Assembly (NCBI GenBank): GCA_016771945.1
Contig: QZLF01000002.1
Location: 124,001 to 188,000 of the forward strand
Direction: 5' to 3'
Origin: Candidatus Leucobacter sulfamidivorax
GTDB lineage: Bacteria > Actinomycetota > Actinomycetes > Actinomycetales > Microbacteriaceae
Length of the DNA stretch: 64,000 bases
The stretch's first letter is position 1. Every line of letters begins with the position of its first letter. Under the pieces are notes generated by a model that searched no databases, had not been told where the DNA came from, and saw nothing but the letters and a program-made list of their open reading frames with translations. Below are positions 23,769-32,543 of the stretch, piece after piece. The translations under genes were made by a program, and so were the position numbers.

Positions 23769-24623
23769 CTACAGGTCCCCGTTGTAGAAGGCGCGCGTCA
23801 GCGTCAGCATGCCCTCGCGGCGCTCGATCTGCACCCAGTGGCCGCAGTTCTCGAAGACGTGCAGCTGCGAGTTCTCGAGAAGCTCGTTGTAGTACACCGA
23901 CGAGTCGGGGGTGATGAAGCGGTCCTCGCGGCCGTGCACGAGCAGCACCGGGTGCTTGATGCGCACCAGCGCCGACTTCGGCAGCGTCATCTCGGCCGAC
24001 GCCATCGGGTTCGCATGCATCGTCGTGAAGGAGCGGCGGACATCGGGGCGGCTGATCTCGGCGAAGCGATCCTCGACGATCTCCTCCATCGACGCGCCGA
24101 GCGTGTTCTCGTCGTGCACGAACCAGCGGGTGAGCGCCTCGAGATGCTCGCGCGAGGGGTCCCGGTAGAAGGTGACCATGCGGATCACCTCGGTGGGAGG
24201 CGACGCCATCTTGCCGCCCGCGGCACCCATGAGCACGAGGTCGATGACGCGCTCGGGCGCGGTGACGGTGACCCACAGCGAGAGCGCGCCACCGGCGGAG
24301 TTGCCGATGAGGTGCACCTTCTCGATGCCGAGGGCGTCGATCAGCGCGATGATCTGGTTCACGCGGGCGCGCATCCAGCCGGTCATCGTCGCGGGGGCCT
24401 CGCCCTCGGCCGGGTGATCGGTGTTGCCCCAGCCGTAGATGTCGGGGGCGATGACTCGGTAGCGGTCGGAGAGGCCGGGGATGAAGCGGCGCCAGTTCGT
24501 CACGGCGTTGGCGCCCGGGCCGCCGCCGTGCAGCAGCAGCACGACCTCGCCGTCGCCGCCCGAGTCGAGGTACTCGGTGGTGATGTCGCCGGTGCGGACG
24601 CGCTCTACGGTGTAGTCGGTCAT
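23769..24623 (-). CDS. Meta-cleavage product C-C hydrolase (MhpC/BphD/HsaD-like alpha/beta hydrolase)
   Basis: Encodes 284 residues. The oxyanion motif LLLHGGGPGANAVTNW, the nucleophile Ser109 in GNSAGG, Asp234 in HGREDRF and His262 in CGHWVQIE make a complete triad of the meta-cleavage hydrolase type. It breaks a C-C bond in a 2-hydroxy-6-oxo-dienoate made by the neighbouring extradiol dioxygenase. It is the last gene of a three-gene operon (hydroxylase, dioxygenase, hydrolase). Which side chain it accepts is unknown; MhpC-like and HsaD-like members act on different ring systems. Confidence 0.88.
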   Translation of the reverse strand: MTDYTVERVRTGDITTEYLDSGGDGEVVLLLHGGGPGANAVTNWRRFIPGLSDRYRVIAPDIYGWGNTDHPAEGEAPATMTGWMRARVNQIIALIDALGIEKVHLIGNSAGGALSLWVTVTAPERVIDLVLMGAAGGKMASPPTEVIRMVTFYRDPSREHLEALTRWFVHDENTLGASMEEIVEDRFAEISRPDVRRSFTTMHANPMASAEMTLPKSALVRIKHPVLLVHGREDRFITPDSSVYYNELLENSQLHVFENCGHWVQIERREGMLTLTRAFYNGDL

Positions 24624-24627
24624 GGTG

Positions 24628-25605
24628 TCAGGCCTCCGTGGTGGTGTTCATGATGTTGTCGTCGGTGTGCGGCACGTAGTCCGTCGGGCCCCACATGGTG
24701 AGCGCCAGCGCGGCGTCCTCGGCGCCCCACTCGACGGGCTCCCAGTCCGGATCGAAGATGAGGTAGCCGTTGCTGAAGATCTCGACGCGGTGGCCGGACC
24801 CCGGATCGCGCACGTAGAGGAAGAACGCCTGGCTGACGCCGTGCTTGCCGGGGCCCATGTCGGGCTTGATGCCCGCCTCGACCACGATGTCGGCCGCGCG
24901 CAGCACGTCGGCGGCGTTGTCGAGCCAGAACGCGAGGTGATGCATGCGCGCCGGCGTCGTCTCGAGAGGACCGGCCTTCATCAGGCCCATGTCGTGCACG
25001 AGCGGGGTGACGCTCAGCCAGCCGCCGAGGCGCCCGGCCGGCGTCTGGATGTACTCGCGCAGCTTGAAGCCGAGGTTCTGCGTCAGCCACTCGTGCTGGG
25101 GCTCGGTGTCGTGCGTCGTCCACAGGTTGACGTGGTCGATCCGGCGCACGCCGATGCCGCGGTTCCACGACTTGTAGCGCTGGTTCAGCAGCACCGAGCG
25201 GTCCGCCTCGGCGACGCCGGGCTTGTCGACGTCGTAGTAGAGGCGCAGCTTGTGACCCGAGGGCATCTGCAGGCGCAGCGACTCGCCGTAGCCGTCCTCG
25301 CGGTTCGGGGCCTCGACGAGCACCTCGTTGCCGTTCTCGGTGAGGATCGTGTGGAAGCCCTCGAGATCCTCGGGCCGCCGCACGCGCCAGGAGACGTGGT
25401 CGAGCCTGGCGCGGTCGCCGGCCTCCAGCACGAGGCTGTGGTGCTCGTGCTCCATCGCGGCGCGGAGGTAGACCTTGTTCTCGGTACGGGCGGTGATCTC
25501 GAGGCCGATGATCTCGTGGAAGAACCAGAGCGACTTGTCGAGGTCGGGGGTGACGAGGTGCGCCGCGCCGAGCTTGGCGATTTCGGGGTGGTACTGGAAG
25601 GTCAT
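24628..25605 (-). CDS. Extradiol ring-cleavage dioxygenase (type I, vicinal oxygen chelate)
   Basis: Encodes 325 residues in two VOC repeats, the usual size for catechol 2,3-dioxygenase-like enzymes. Iron ligands are His158 (RIDHVNLW), His223 (RMHHLAFW) and Glu275 (GHRVEIF), with the acid-base region between. It opens a catechol-type ring beside the two hydroxyl groups. It is 4 bp from the hydrolase gene and follows the hydroxylase gene, so its substrate is probably the catechol made by that enzyme. The protein is unrelated to the LigB type used in the lig operon. Confidence 0.88.
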   Translation of the reverse strand: MTFQYHPEIAKLGAAHLVTPDLDKSLWFFHEIIGLEITARTENKVYLRAAMEHEHHSLVLEAGDRARLDHVSWRVRRPEDLEGFHTILTENGNEVLVEAPNREDGYGESLRLQMPSGHKLRLYYDVDKPGVAEADRSVLLNQRYKSWNRGIGVRRIDHVNLWTTHDTEPQHEWLTQNLGFKLREYIQTPAGRLGGWLSVTPLVHDMGLMKAGPLETTPARMHHLAFWLDNAADVLRAADIVVEAGIKPDMGPGKHGVSQAFFLYVRDPGSGHRVEIFSNGYLIFDPDWEPVEWGAEDAALALTMWGPTDYVPHTDDNIMNTTTEA

Positions 25606-25674
25606 GAGGGGTTCCTGCGTTTCTGTGCTGGGGTCTGAGCTGGGTTCGAAAGAAGGGTGAGGATCGGGCGCGAC

Positions 25675-27306
25675 TCAGCGCGAGGCGGCGGCCGCGGGCC
25701 ATTCGGGGGTCGCGAGGCCCGAGGTGTCGGCGGCCGCCACGAAGCGGTCGGGGCGCAGCGCCACGATCCGCGCGCCGTACTCGCGCATCCAGCCGAGCAC
25801 CGCGCCGTACAGGTCGACGAACTCGTCGGCGGTCTCGGTGCCCTGATCGCGCTGACGCACGGTGAGGTAGTGGGCACCGAGCGCGTCCCAGCCGGCCTTC
25901 TCCTCGGGTGTGAGCGAGGCTGCCGGATCGACGCCGTCGCCGATCAGCACGTAGTCGCGGCCGAGCACGTCGTCGAGGCGCACCATGTAGCCGTCGGGGG
26001 TCTCGACCTTCGGCTGGGGGATCATGCGGCCGACGATGCTGTCGTCGCCGATGGGCCCGCGCAGCCAGCCGGCCACGAGCACGGGCGGGGCGATGAGCGG
26101 GGCGTCGGGCACTTCCGCGCCGGGGGGCGGCGGCGCGGTGACCTGCGCGAGCTCCTCGTCCGAGAGCTCCTGCTTGATGACCTTGCCGAGGCCGATGGCC
26201 AGGTTCGTGTAGAACTCGACGTTGGGGCGCCGCTCGGCCTCGTAGGTGTCGAGGATCGACTCGGGGGCGGTGCCGCCGAGCACCCGCGCGATCTTCCACG
26301 AGATGTCGTAGGCGTCGCGCATGCCGGACTGCATGCCCGCGCCGGCCCACGGCGGCATGAGATGGCCGGCGTCGCCGACGAGGAAGACCCGTCCCTCGCG
26401 CCAGCGCTCGGCCATGCGCTCGTGGTGGTGGTAGAAGGCGTGCTGGTGGATCTCGACGTCGTCGCGGGTGACGCCGAGATCCTCGAGCAGCGGCCAGACC
26501 TGCTCCTCGGTGGTGAAGTCGTCCTGCGACTCGCCCTCGCGCAGCGGGATCTCCCAGCGGTGGTTGCCGAGGGGGAGGGGGATGTCGACGACGGGACGCC
26601 GCTTGTCGGACCAGAAGGTGAGGAAGTCGCGATCCGCCCACCACCGCTTCACGCGGCAGTCGATGATGATCCAGTTCACCTTGAGCGTGTCGCCGAGCAG
26701 CTCGATGCCGAGGTCCCGGCGGGTGGGGCTCGAGCCGCCGTCGCAGGCGAGCGCGTAGCGGGCGCGGATCGACCGCTCCTCGCCCGTGCCCAGCTCGCGC
26801 GCGGTCACGGTGACGCCGTTCGAGTCCTGCTCGGTCTTCACGACCTCCCAGCCGTAGCGCACGTCGATCCGCTCGGGGTAGCGCTCGCCGCCCTCCCGCA
26901 GCAGCGGTTCGAGCGCCGGCTGGTAGACGTTGTAGAAGCGGACGCCCTCCACGGTGCCGAGCGTCGAGGGGGTGAAGCTCACCCGCATGAGCTCGCGGCC
27001 GTCGTAGGTGACCCAGCGCAGCGCGCGCTGCGGATCCACCACCTTCAGGATGTTCTCGTCGAGGCCCAGATCCTGGAAGATGCGCATCGTCCAGTCGTTG
27101 ACGGTGACCGCGCGCGCCCGCGGGTAGATCTCGATGTCGCGCTCGAAGGCGATGGAGCTGATGCCGCGCGAGGCGAGGGTGTTCGCGGCGGTCACCCCCG
27201 AGGGGCCGTAGCCGATGATGGCGACATCGGCGTCGTAATGCTGCTCGGCACTCGCCGGCACCGTGCTCGTCTGCACCGTGCTCGCCGGCTCCGCGGAATT
27301 CGTCAT
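25675..27306 (-). CDS. FAD-dependent aromatic hydroxylase (MhpA-like)
   Basis: Encodes 543 residues from the ATG at 27306 with CTGGAG 8-13 nt upstream; the frame extends to 27369 without a better start. FAD-binding motifs are VAIIGYGPSGVTAANTLA near the N terminus, the DG-type ACDGGSSPTRRDLGI and VFLVGDAGHLMPPWAGAGMQSG. This is the phenol-hydroxylase / 3-(3-hydroxyphenyl)propionate hydroxylase branch, which uses NAD(P)H and O2 to add an ortho hydroxyl. The first 25 residues (SAEPASTVQTSTVPAS) are a disordered extension. It starts the operon that continues with ring cleavage and hydrolysis. Confidence 0.87.
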   Translation of the reverse strand: MTNSAEPASTVQTSTVPASAEQHYDADVAIIGYGPSGVTAANTLASRGISSIAFERDIEIYPRARAVTVNDWTMRIFQDLGLDENILKVVDPQRALRWVTYDGRELMRVSFTPSTLGTVEGVRFYNVYQPALEPLLREGGERYPERIDVRYGWEVVKTEQDSNGVTVTARELGTGEERSIRARYALACDGGSSPTRRDLGIELLGDTLKVNWIIIDCRVKRWWADRDFLTFWSDKRRPVVDIPLPLGNHRWEIPLREGESQDDFTTEEQVWPLLEDLGVTRDDVEIHQHAFYHHHERMAERWREGRVFLVGDAGHLMPPWAGAGMQSGMRDAYDISWKIARVLGGTAPESILDTYEAERRPNVEFYTNLAIGLGKVIKQELSDEELAQVTAPPPPGAEVPDAPLIAPPVLVAGWLRGPIGDDSIVGRMIPQPKVETPDGYMVRLDDVLGRDYVLIGDGVDPAASLTPEEKAGWDALGAHYLTVRQRDQGTETADEFVDLYGAVLGWMREYGARIVALRPDRFVAAADTSGLATPEWPAAAASR

Positions 27307-27507
27307 GGTGTCACTCCAGATCCTCGTCGATCCGCGACCCTCCGAATCGGGTCGCCTCGGTGCGACCAAAGTTAGGTCGGCCCGGCGCGGGGGAGTAGTT
27401 TCCGTGCGGCTCAGTAGGACGGGTGGTTCCGCATGCGACCGATCCGGGTCACACTGGTGCGTGACAACGGCGTGAAATCAACGGAATCCGAGAATCGAGG
27501 GTGGATC

Positions 27508-28287
27508 ATGCATCCCGCTCAGCAGGACAACCCGATCGCGATGGTCGACCGCATCGCCTCCATCGTGAACTTCGTGGCGGATCAGCGCGAGCCCGTCTCG
27601 GTCAGCGAGGTCGCCCGGCGCACAGGCCTGCCGAAATCGACCGTGTCGCGCATCGTGCACTCCCTCATCCCGCACGGTCTACTCGAATTCCAGGACGAGG
27701 GGATCGTGCTCGGCCTGCGCTTCTTCGAGCTGGGGGAGCAGGCCTCCCGCCCGCGTTCGCTCCGTCGCCTGACCTACGCCCACATGGAAGGGCTGCGCCG
27801 AGTCACCGGGCAGACCGTGCATCTCGCGGTGCTCGATCTCATCCACGTGGTCTACATCGAGATCCTGCGCTCCCGGAATACACCCGCCCTGCCGAGCCGC
27901 GTGGGCGGGCGGGTCCCCGCCCATGCGACCGCGGTCGGCAAGGCGATCCTCGCCTTCTCCCCGCCCGAGGTGACGGAGAAGCTGATCGAGGGCGGGCTCG
28001 AGAAGGTCGGGCCCCGCACCATCACCGATTCCGACGCGCTGCGCGCCGCGCTGTGGAAGATCCGGGCGAACGGCGTCGCCGTCGAGGTGGAGGAGTCGGG
28101 GCGCGGGGCGGCCTGCGTCGCCGCCCCCATCCTCGTGGGCGAGGGCAAGGAGCCGATCGCCGCGATCTCGGTGTCGGGGCTCGCCGGCGAGCTCGACCTC
28201 CAGGCCTGCGGGCGCGCGCTGCGCGACGCGACGGCGGCGCTGCGCCGGCAGGCGGTGTCGCTGCCCCGCAGCGGCCGGACGATGTGA
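27508..28287 (+). CDS. IclR-family regulator of the meta-cleavage operon
   Basis: Encodes 259 residues from ATG 27508 with GAGGGTGG 4-11 nt upstream; the longer frame to 27433 is less likely. The winged helix (PVSVSEVARRTGLPKSTVSRIVHSLIPHGLLEF) and the effector domain (HATAVGKAILAFSP, EESGRGAACVAAPIL) are typical of IclR. It is divergent from the hydroxylase gene with 201 bp between starts, so it probably controls that operon and itself. GTCAC-N8-GTGAC at 27448-27465 is a possible binding palindrome in that gap. Confidence 0.87.
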   Translation: MHPAQQDNPIAMVDRIASIVNFVADQREPVSVSEVARRTGLPKSTVSRIVHSLIPHGLLEFQDEGIVLGLRFFELGEQASRPRSLRRLTYAHMEGLRRVTGQTVHLAVLDLIHVVYIEILRSRNTPALPSRVGGRVPAHATAVGKAILAFSPPEVTEKLIEGGLEKVGPRTITDSDALRAALWKIRANGVAVEVEESGRGAACVAAPILVGEGKEPIAAISVSGLAGELDLQACGRALRDATAALRRQAVSLPRSGRTM

Positions 28288-28320
28288 CCCCGTTCGCTCG
28301 CCCGCCTGCTACTTTCTGCC

Positions 28321-28397
28321 GAGAGCACCCCTTGGGGATGAAAGCACCTGTGGGGGAGGTCCCCCGAGCAGTGCTCTCACCCCCGAGGGGTGCTCTC
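28321..28397. repeat. 77-bp dispersed palindromic repeat, copy 2
   Basis: Begins GAGAGCACCCC (28321-28331) and ends GGGGTGCTCTC (28387-28397), with an inner hairpin GGGGG-AGGT-CCCCC at 28352-28365. It matches copy 1 (17726-17802) at about 61 of 77 positions, including the whole last 26 bp. It sits between the two IclR genes. Confidence 0.75.
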
Positions 28398-28423
28398 AGC
28401 GGGTCTCGGCGTAGGGTGGTGGA

Positions 28424-29203
28424 GTGAGCGTACCCGGGCCAGGCGACAGCGCCGACTTCGTGCAGTCGCTCGCGCGCGGCCTCGCGGTGATCCGCGCCTT
28501 CGACGCCGAGCACGCCGAGCTCAGCCTCAGCGACACCGCACGCCGGGCCGGCATCCCGCCCGCGGCTGCGCGCCGCTTCCTGCGCACCCTCGAGGCGCTC
28601 GGCTACGTGCGCAGCGACGGGCGCCGCTTCTCGCTGACTCCGAAGGTGCTGGAGCTCGGCTTCAGCTACCTCTCGGCGCTGTCCCTGCCCGAGGTGATGC
28701 AGCCGCACCTCGAGCGCCTCTCGCGCGAGGTCGACGAGTCGGTGTCGGCCGCGGTGCTCGCGGGCCCCGACATCGTCTACATCGCTCGCGTGCCCACGCG
28801 CCGCATCATGACGGTGGGCATCACGATCGGCACGAGCTTCCCCGCCTACGCGACGAGCATGGGGCGCGTGCTGCTTGCGGAGCTGTCCGCCGACGAGCTC
28901 GCCGCGCGGCTCGCGGACGCCTCGCTGCCGGCGCTGACGGAGCGCACCCTCACCGATGCCGCGGCGCTCGCCGACGAGATCGCGCGGGTGCGGCAGCGCG
29001 GGTGGGCGCTCGTCGACGGTGAGCTCGAGCCGGGTCTGCGGTCCATCGCGGCCCCCGTGCGGGGTCGCGACGGTCGGGTGGCCGCGGCGATCAACGTCTC
29101 GACGAGCGCGAGCCGGGATCCGCTCGAGCGCCTGATCGAGCACCACCTGCCGCTGCTGCTCGGGACGGCGCGCGCGATCGAGGCCGAGCTGCGGCTGCTG
29201 TAG
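28424..29203 (+). CDS. IclR-family regulator, PcaR/PcaU/PobR type
   Basis: Encodes 259 residues from a GTG at 28424. The opening FVQSLARGLAVIRAFDAEHAELSLSDTARRAGIPPAAARRFLRTLEALGYV is the characteristic start of the beta-ketoadipate-pathway regulators, and IGTSFPAYATSMGRVLLA is the matching effector-domain block. It could control pcaIJF, 22 kb away, or an operon outside the window. No catabolic operon starts beside it; the following gene is a channel-like protein. The subgroup is recognised; the target is inference. Confidence 0.82.
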   Translation: MSVPGPGDSADFVQSLARGLAVIRAFDAEHAELSLSDTARRAGIPPAAARRFLRTLEALGYVRSDGRRFSLTPKVLELGFSYLSALSLPEVMQPHLERLSREVDESVSAAVLAGPDIVYIARVPTRRIMTVGITIGTSFPAYATSMGRVLLAELSADELAARLADASLPALTERTLTDAAALADEIARVRQRGWALVDGELEPGLRSIAAPVRGRDGRVAAAINVSTSASRDPLERLIEHHLPLLLGTARAIEAELRLL

Positions 29204-29304
29204 GCGGATCCCCCCGCCGCGGGCTTTGCGTCCCCTCGGCGTTCGGCCCTTCCCGGCGGCGCCCGCGCGGTAGGCTCGCGGGAAAGGAGGAGAGGGGAGC
29301 GACG

Positions 29305-29988
29305 ATGGCGAGGAAGCGGTTCGAGCGCGAAGGCGCGGAGTTCGGGCGCGGGCTCGGCTTCTTCGACGCGATCCACGCCTTCGCGATCACGCTGCTCGTC
29401 GTGAACATCGAGCCGCCGCCCGCGGCCTCGTGGTCGAGCCTCTCCTCGCTGCTCGGCTCGGGCCTCGGCACGGCTCTGATGGGTTTCGCGATCAGCTTCG
29501 TCGTCATCGCGGTGTTCTGGCGCAGCCATACCGAAATGATGAGCCGCTTCAACGGCATCGACCAGGCGGTCATCACCGTGTCCCTCCTCTCTGCGGGGCT
29601 CGTGGTTCTGGTGCCCTTCACCACGCAGGGCATCAGCGACAACGAGATCGCCGACTACCCCCTGCCGGTGGCGCTCTACGCGACGAACGTGGCGGCAGTG
29701 ATCCTGACGCACGCGATCACGCTCGAGGTGGGGCGGGCGCGGGGGCTGCTGGTCGCCGAGCCCTCCCGCGAGATGCTGCTCGTGGAACGCCTGGACGCCC
29801 TGGTGAAGGTCGTGGTGTTCATGGTCTCGATCCCCGTCGCCTACCTGGTGAGCCCAGGGTGGGGGATGCTCACCTGGCTGCTCCTCGTCCCGATCGGCAT
29901 CGCGTTCGGGCGGTGGGGTGCGCGGATCGAGCGCCGTGCCGGCGTCGGCGGTGCCGGCACCAAGGTCGACGTCGACGTCGACGTCTGA
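29305..29988 (+). CDS. TMEM175-like membrane protein (DUF1211)
   Basis: Encodes 227 residues with AAAGGAGGAGAGG upstream of the ATG. The first helix contains LGFFDAIHAFAITLLVV, matching the conserved FSDxxxAIAITLL filter helix of bacterial TMEM175 potassium channels with variations. About six membrane segments follow, and the C-terminal tail ends in an acidic VDVDVDV run. Known relatives are potassium or proton channels. No functional link with the catabolic genes is visible. Confidence 0.75.
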   Translation: MARKRFEREGAEFGRGLGFFDAIHAFAITLLVVNIEPPPAASWSSLSSLLGSGLGTALMGFAISFVVIAVFWRSHTEMMSRFNGIDQAVITVSLLSAGLVVLVPFTTQGISDNEIADYPLPVALYATNVAAVILTHAITLEVGRARGLLVAEPSREMLLVERLDALVKVVVFMVSIPVAYLVSPGWGMLTWLLLVPIGIAFGRWGARIERRAGVGGAGTKVDVDVDV

Positions 29989-30061
29989 ACCCGAGTCCCG
30001 GAGCGGTCGTGACCGCCGTCGCCCACTCGGATTTCTCTCTCATTTGCATCGCTCTCGCAGA

Positions 30062-30077
30062 CTCTGAACCGTCAGAG
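30062..30077. promoter_or_regulatory. Palindrome CTCTGA-N4-TCAGAG upstream of crotonase operon
   Basis: Perfect 6-bp arms with a 4-bp spacer lie about 100 bp before the crotonase start, in the 189-bp gap after the DUF1211 gene. It could be an operator for the operon starting at 30178. Nothing else is recognisable in the gap. Confidence 0.35.
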
Positions 30078-30177
30078 GCGTCGAAGAGATGCGGTGCGGA
30101 TACACGGCGCATCGTCTCGCGGTGAGATCCACCGACGCTCGCCTGGCTCGTGCCGCCGTTCCGAGAAAGGAAATCCC

Positions 30178-31038
30178 ATGATCAAGCGCTACTCCTCCAA
30201 GGAGATGTACCGGACTTACCTCGAGGAGTACCGGGAGAAGTGGGCCGAGTTCTTCACCTTCAAGAGGGAGGACGGCATCCTCGAGGTGCGCATGCACACC
30301 GAGGGGGGCACCGCCTCATGGGGACTCGAGCTGCATCGTGCGTTCATGCCGGCCTTCCAGGACATCTCCTTCGATCCGGAGAACGAGTGCATCATCTTCT
30401 CCGGCACAGGCGATCGCTTCCTCGGCTCGATGGATCCCGAAGGGTGGGAGCGGAACGGGTTCAAGGAGAAGTACGACTTCACCAAGGGCTACGATTTCTG
30501 GTACAAGGATCAGGTGCACGAGCCGTTCGCCATGCTCGACCTCGAGATCCCGATCATCAGCGCGATCAACGGCCCCTGCTTCATCCATCAGGAGCTGGCG
30601 CTGGTGCACGACATCGTCATCGCCTCGGAATCGGCGAGCATGCAGGACGGTCACTACGCGCTGCTGGGGATGGTCCCCGGCGATGGCACGCAGACGGTGT
30701 TCCGCGAGCTGCTCGGGATCAACCGCGCGAACTACTTCCTGCTGACGGGCGAGATCCTCGATGCCCAGCAGCTGCTCGACCTGGGCGTGGTCAGCGAGCT
30801 CGTCCCCGATGACCAGCTGCTCGACCGGGCCTGGGAGATCGCACGGACCGTCATCATGAAGAACTCCCGAGCCGCCCGCCGTATGTCGCGAGCGCTGCTG
30901 GTGCAGCCCTGGCGCGAGAAGCTGAAGCGCGAGCTGCCCTTCGGCATGGCGATGGAGGGCTGGGCCACTCATGAGTACTGGCCCCTCGCAGACGAGGAGG
31001 ACTACGACATGTACACGCTCAAGAAGAAGGGCGACTGA
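30178..31038 (+). CDS. Crotonase-superfamily enzyme (enoyl-CoA hydratase/isomerase-like)
   Basis: Encodes 286 residues from ATG 30178 with AGAAAGGAAA upstream. The crotonase core is seen in CIIFSGTGDRFLGSM and IPIISAINGPCFIHQELALVHDIVIASESASMQDGHYALLGMVPGDGTQTVFRELLG. These supply the two oxyanion-hole segments. The region around the second oxyanion turn (CFIHQELAL) departs from ordinary enoyl-CoA hydratases, so a hydrolase of a cyclic diketone (6-oxocamphor-hydrolase-like) is possible as well as a CoA enzyme. It is the first gene of a block with VOC, FAH-family and amidohydrolase genes. Confidence 0.75.
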   Translation: MIKRYSSKEMYRTYLEEYREKWAEFFTFKREDGILEVRMHTEGGTASWGLELHRAFMPAFQDISFDPENECIIFSGTGDRFLGSMDPEGWERNGFKEKYDFTKGYDFWYKDQVHEPFAMLDLEIPIISAINGPCFIHQELALVHDIVIASESASMQDGHYALLGMVPGDGTQTVFRELLGINRANYFLLTGEILDAQQLLDLGVVSELVPDDQLLDRAWEIARTVIMKNSRAARRMSRALLVQPWREKLKRELPFGMAMEGWATHEYWPLADEEDYDMYTLKKKGD

Positions 31039-31041
31039 GCG

Positions 31042-31494
31042 ATGAACCCGAGGCTCTCGCACGCGAACATCCGCGTGGTCGACATTCAGAGGTCTCTCGA
31101 GTTCTACGGCGCACTGGGGCTGGAGGTCGTCGGCTGCGCGGTACTCAGCCCCACGTATGTCATCGTCTACGTCGGCAGTCCCGACCAGGCGGACGTGACG
31201 TTGGAGCTCGTGGTGAACGAGGGCGCAGGCCCCGAGTTCGATCGGACGCCGGGCAGCGGGCACGTGGCCTTCACGGTCGACGATCTGGAGATCGCCCTCG
31301 CTCAGCTGGCCGATATCGGATATTCGGCGGAAGCACTTCCTTCGCATCCCGCGGATCGAGAGGATCTGCCGCTCGTCGCGTTCGTGCGGGATCCGGATGG
31401 AGTGCGAGTCGAGTTGATCGAGCGGAGCTTCCCGACGCCGAGCGATGATCTGCCCGACTGGATCGTGCCTCCTCGACGGGAACCCTCCTCATGA
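31042..31494 (+). CDS. VOC-family (glyoxalase-like) protein
   Basis: Encodes 150 residues, 3 bp after the crotonase gene. HANIRVVDIQRSLEFYGALGLEVVG and SGHVAFTVDDLEIALAQL with FVRDPDGVRVELIER are the two beta-alpha-beta-beta-beta units of a VOC protein. Metal ligands could be the His in SHANI and SGHVAF and the Glu in VRVELIER. Its reaction could be isomerisation, lyase chemistry or ring opening; it is too short for a two-domain extradiol dioxygenase. The stop overlaps the next start (ATGA). Confidence 0.8.
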   Translation: MNPRLSHANIRVVDIQRSLEFYGALGLEVVGCAVLSPTYVIVYVGSPDQADVTLELVVNEGAGPEFDRTPGSGHVAFTVDDLEIALAQLADIGYSAEALPSHPADREDLPLVAFVRDPDGVRVELIERSFPTPSDDLPDWIVPPRREPSS

Positions 31495-32501
31495 GGATCG
31501 CGCAGCTCGTCGTCGGAGACGGTGTCGTCGTCGCGGTCTCCGACGACGAGCCTGCTGCGCCCTGGATCGACCTGCGATCGGCGGCGGAGATCGAGTACCG
31601 GCGATCCGGCGCCACGTCGGACGCCGCTCGTGCGCTTGCGGCGGCACTCGTGCCGTCGAGCAGTGCGCAGTTCTTGGAGCGGGGCGGCCTTGCGCGCGAT
31701 CTCGCGCTCAGAGCGATCGTGGAACGGCCGGCTGAGGCGACGGTCGTCGAACCGGAGTTCGGCCCTGCCGTGAACCCGCCGAGCTTCCGCGACTTCATGG
31801 TGTTCGAGGAGCACTTCCGCTTCGGATACGAATGGCGGGGCCTGCCGGTCCCCGATGTCCTCTACGAGTTGCCGGTCTCCTACGCCGGTGAGCCGCGAAG
31901 CGTCATCGGCACGAAGGAGACCGTCCCCTGGCCCTCCTACACGGACCACCTCGACTACGAGCTGGAGCTCGGCATCGTGATCGGGAGGACCGGGCGGAAC
32001 CTGCACCCGGACGAGGCTCTGAGCCACGTCGCAGGTCTCGTCCTGCTGAACGATCTGAGCGCCCGGGATGTTCAAGGGCACGAGATGCAGGGAGGGCTCG
32101 GGCCGTCCAAGGGCAAGCACTTCGCCTCGTCCATCGGTCCGTGGATCCGCACGCTCGACAGCATCCCCGTCGAAGGCATAGGAATGACCGCGTACGTCGA
32201 CGACGAGCTCTGGTGCGATACGAGGAGCGATCGGATGGTCTGGTCCGTGGCGGAGATCGTCGCCTGGGCCTCCCAGGGGGAGACCCTGGTGCCGGGAGCC
32301 CTGCTGGGCACCGGAACGTGCAACGGCGGGTCGACCATCGAGATCGGGCGACGTCTGGAGTCGGGCATGACCATCCGCTTCGAGGCGGAAGGTCTGGGAG
32401 CCTTGGAGAACACGCTCGTTGTGCGAGAGAGCGGCGGCTGGCTTCCCCAGCCGCGCGAGAGAGCCGAAGGACGGGCGGCCTCCCTGCGCTTCCTGCGCTA
32501 G
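31491..32501 (+). CDS. Fumarylacetoacetate hydrolase (FAH) family protein
   Basis: Encodes 336 residues, coupled to the VOC gene. The FAH domain occupies roughly residues 95-320: FRDFMVFEEHFRFGYEWRG, DHLDYELELGIVIGRTGRN with metal-binding acidic residues, NDLSARDVQGHEMQGGLGPSKGKHF and LGTGTCNGGSTIEIGRRLESG. Relatives split a C-C bond next to a ketone, decarboxylate oxaloacetate-like acids or hydrate dienoates. In this operon it probably cleaves or hydrates an oxo-acid made after ring opening. Exact substrate unknown. Confidence 0.84.
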   Translation: MRIAQLVVGDGVVVAVSDDEPAAPWIDLRSAAEIEYRRSGATSDAARALAAALVPSSSAQFLERGGLARDLALRAIVERPAEATVVEPEFGPAVNPPSFRDFMVFEEHFRFGYEWRGLPVPDVLYELPVSYAGEPRSVIGTKETVPWPSYTDHLDYELELGIVIGRTGRNLHPDEALSHVAGLVLLNDLSARDVQGHEMQGGLGPSKGKHFASSIGPWIRTLDSIPVEGIGMTAYVDDELWCDTRSDRMVWSVAEIVAWASQGETLVPGALLGTGTCNGGSTIEIGRRLESGMTIRFEAEGLGALENTLVVRESGGWLPQPRERAEGRAASLRFLR

Positions 32502-32543
32502 TGAGGCTCGCCGAGGCAGGGCCGGAGAGGGAACTGGAGAGAG

